Positions 21,369-21,716 of a stretch of DNA of 21,716 nucleotides are shown here, one piece after another (position 1 is the first letter of the stretch; the number at the start of each line of letters is the position of its first letter). Position numbers and translations under genes: made by a program. Location of the stretch: positions 1 to 21,716 of IMG/VR virus record IMGVR_UViG_3300046011_012195. One strand, written 5' to 3'. The notes beneath the pieces are model-generated. The model worked only from the letters and a program-made list of their open reading frames with translations. It had not been told where the DNA came from and ran no database searches. Source of the DNA: a virus.

Positions 21369-21716
21369 ATGGAAAACAACATCCCAACAGAAGTTATTGA
21401 ATTACCTTCAAAAGGTTTAATTTATCCCGAAGACAATCCTCTATCAAGCGGAAAAATTGAAATGAAATACATGACGGCTAGAGAAGAAGACATTCTTACT
21501 AACCAATCATATATTCAAAACGGTACTGTTCTTGATAAGTTACTCCAGGCACTTATTATTTCTAAAATTAATTACAATGATTTAGTTGTAGGAGATAAAA
21601 ATGCAATTATGGTTGCGGCTCGTGTTTTAGGATATGGTAAAGATTATTCATTTGATTATGATGGAACTGAGTATAATGTAGATTTATCAGGTATTGACAA
21701 TAAACCATTTGAATCC
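21369..21716 (+). CDS. 26: Baseplate hub protein, gp26-like, 3'-truncated
   Basis: The frame is open from the ATG at 21369 to the window end (116 codons). Landmarks are VIELPSKGLIYPED, the acidic segment YMTAREEDILTNQSYI, VLDKLLQALIISKI, LVVGDKNAIMVAARVLGYGK and DYSFDYDGTEYNVDLSG. The LPSKG opening, the T-A-R-E-E-D-I-L segment and the GD-x-x-A segment followed by a YG turn are typical of the T4-type baseplate hub/chaperone family that includes gp26. That assignment rests on pattern recall without a profile search. In that family the product acts in building the baseplate hub. It is preceded by motif copy 6. In T4, gene 19 is followed by gene 20 (portal), so this arrangement is different. Confidence 0.65.
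   Translation, partial: MENNIPTEVIELPSKGLIYPEDNPLSSGKIEMKYMTAREEDILTNQSYIQNGTVLDKLLQALIISKINYNDLVVGDKNAIMVAARVLGYGKDYSFDYDGTEYNVDLSGIDNKPFES

Overview
The window is part of an AT-rich tailed-phage genome with a T4-type contractile tail, or a metagenomic contig of one. All supported genes lie on the + strand and are packed tightly, often with TAATG or ATGA start/stop overlaps. Recognisable T4-like virion genes are a gp13-like neck protein (9717-10850), a gp14-like neck/head-completion protein (10852-11364), a gp15-like tail terminator (11364-12227), a gp18 tail sheath (17860-19938), a gp19 tail tube (19985-20473) and the start of a gp26-like baseplate hub protein (21369 to the window end). Starts are preceded by A-rich sequence and lack Shine-Dalgarno motifs. 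This hints at a Bacteroidota-like host, but that is an inference and not proven here.

Roughly 62% of the window (about 13.4 of 21.7 kb) encodes eight large adhesin, fibre or tailspike-like proteins. Layout: (1) 2-1066, the 3' end of a SHAEG-repeat (YadA-head-like) fibre, followed by a strong terminator. (2) 1171-2102, two conserved-looking small genes of unknown function. (3) 2136-9678, a fibre cluster: a Ser/Tyr-repeat fibre with a jelly-roll-like domain, a LamG-like protein plus small partner, a GEIAIN-type fibre plus small partner, and two tandem paralogous beta-solenoid proteins. (4) 9717-12227, the neck cassette 13-14-15. (5) 12243-17806, a giant 1279-residue SHAEG fibre, a second SHAEG fibre of 481 residues and a small coiled-coil protein. 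(6) 17860-20473, sheath and tube, closed by a second strong terminator. (7) 20547-21305, a free-standing Vsr-like/EDxHD homing endonuclease. (8) 21369 onward, the gp26-like gene.

The genes would work together late in infection. The neck and tail genes build the head-tail connector and contractile tail. The fibre and spike genes supply an unusually large and repeat-rich set of candidate host-binding proteins that could change length by recombination between 42-bp in-frame repeats.

The most interesting non-coding signal is a 10-bp motif, ATATTTATAA, found exactly in six intergenic gaps in front of late genes, usually continuing as YAAA. Read on the opposite strand it contains TATAAATA, the T4 late-promoter core, so it points the wrong way for a classical T4 late promoter. 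The copy at 1158 ends only 3 nt before its start codon. It may be a diverged late promoter, a leaderless-start signal or an RNA-level element. I found no RNA genes, CRISPR array, reverse transcriptase or integrase, and no gene-free stretch above 300 bases.
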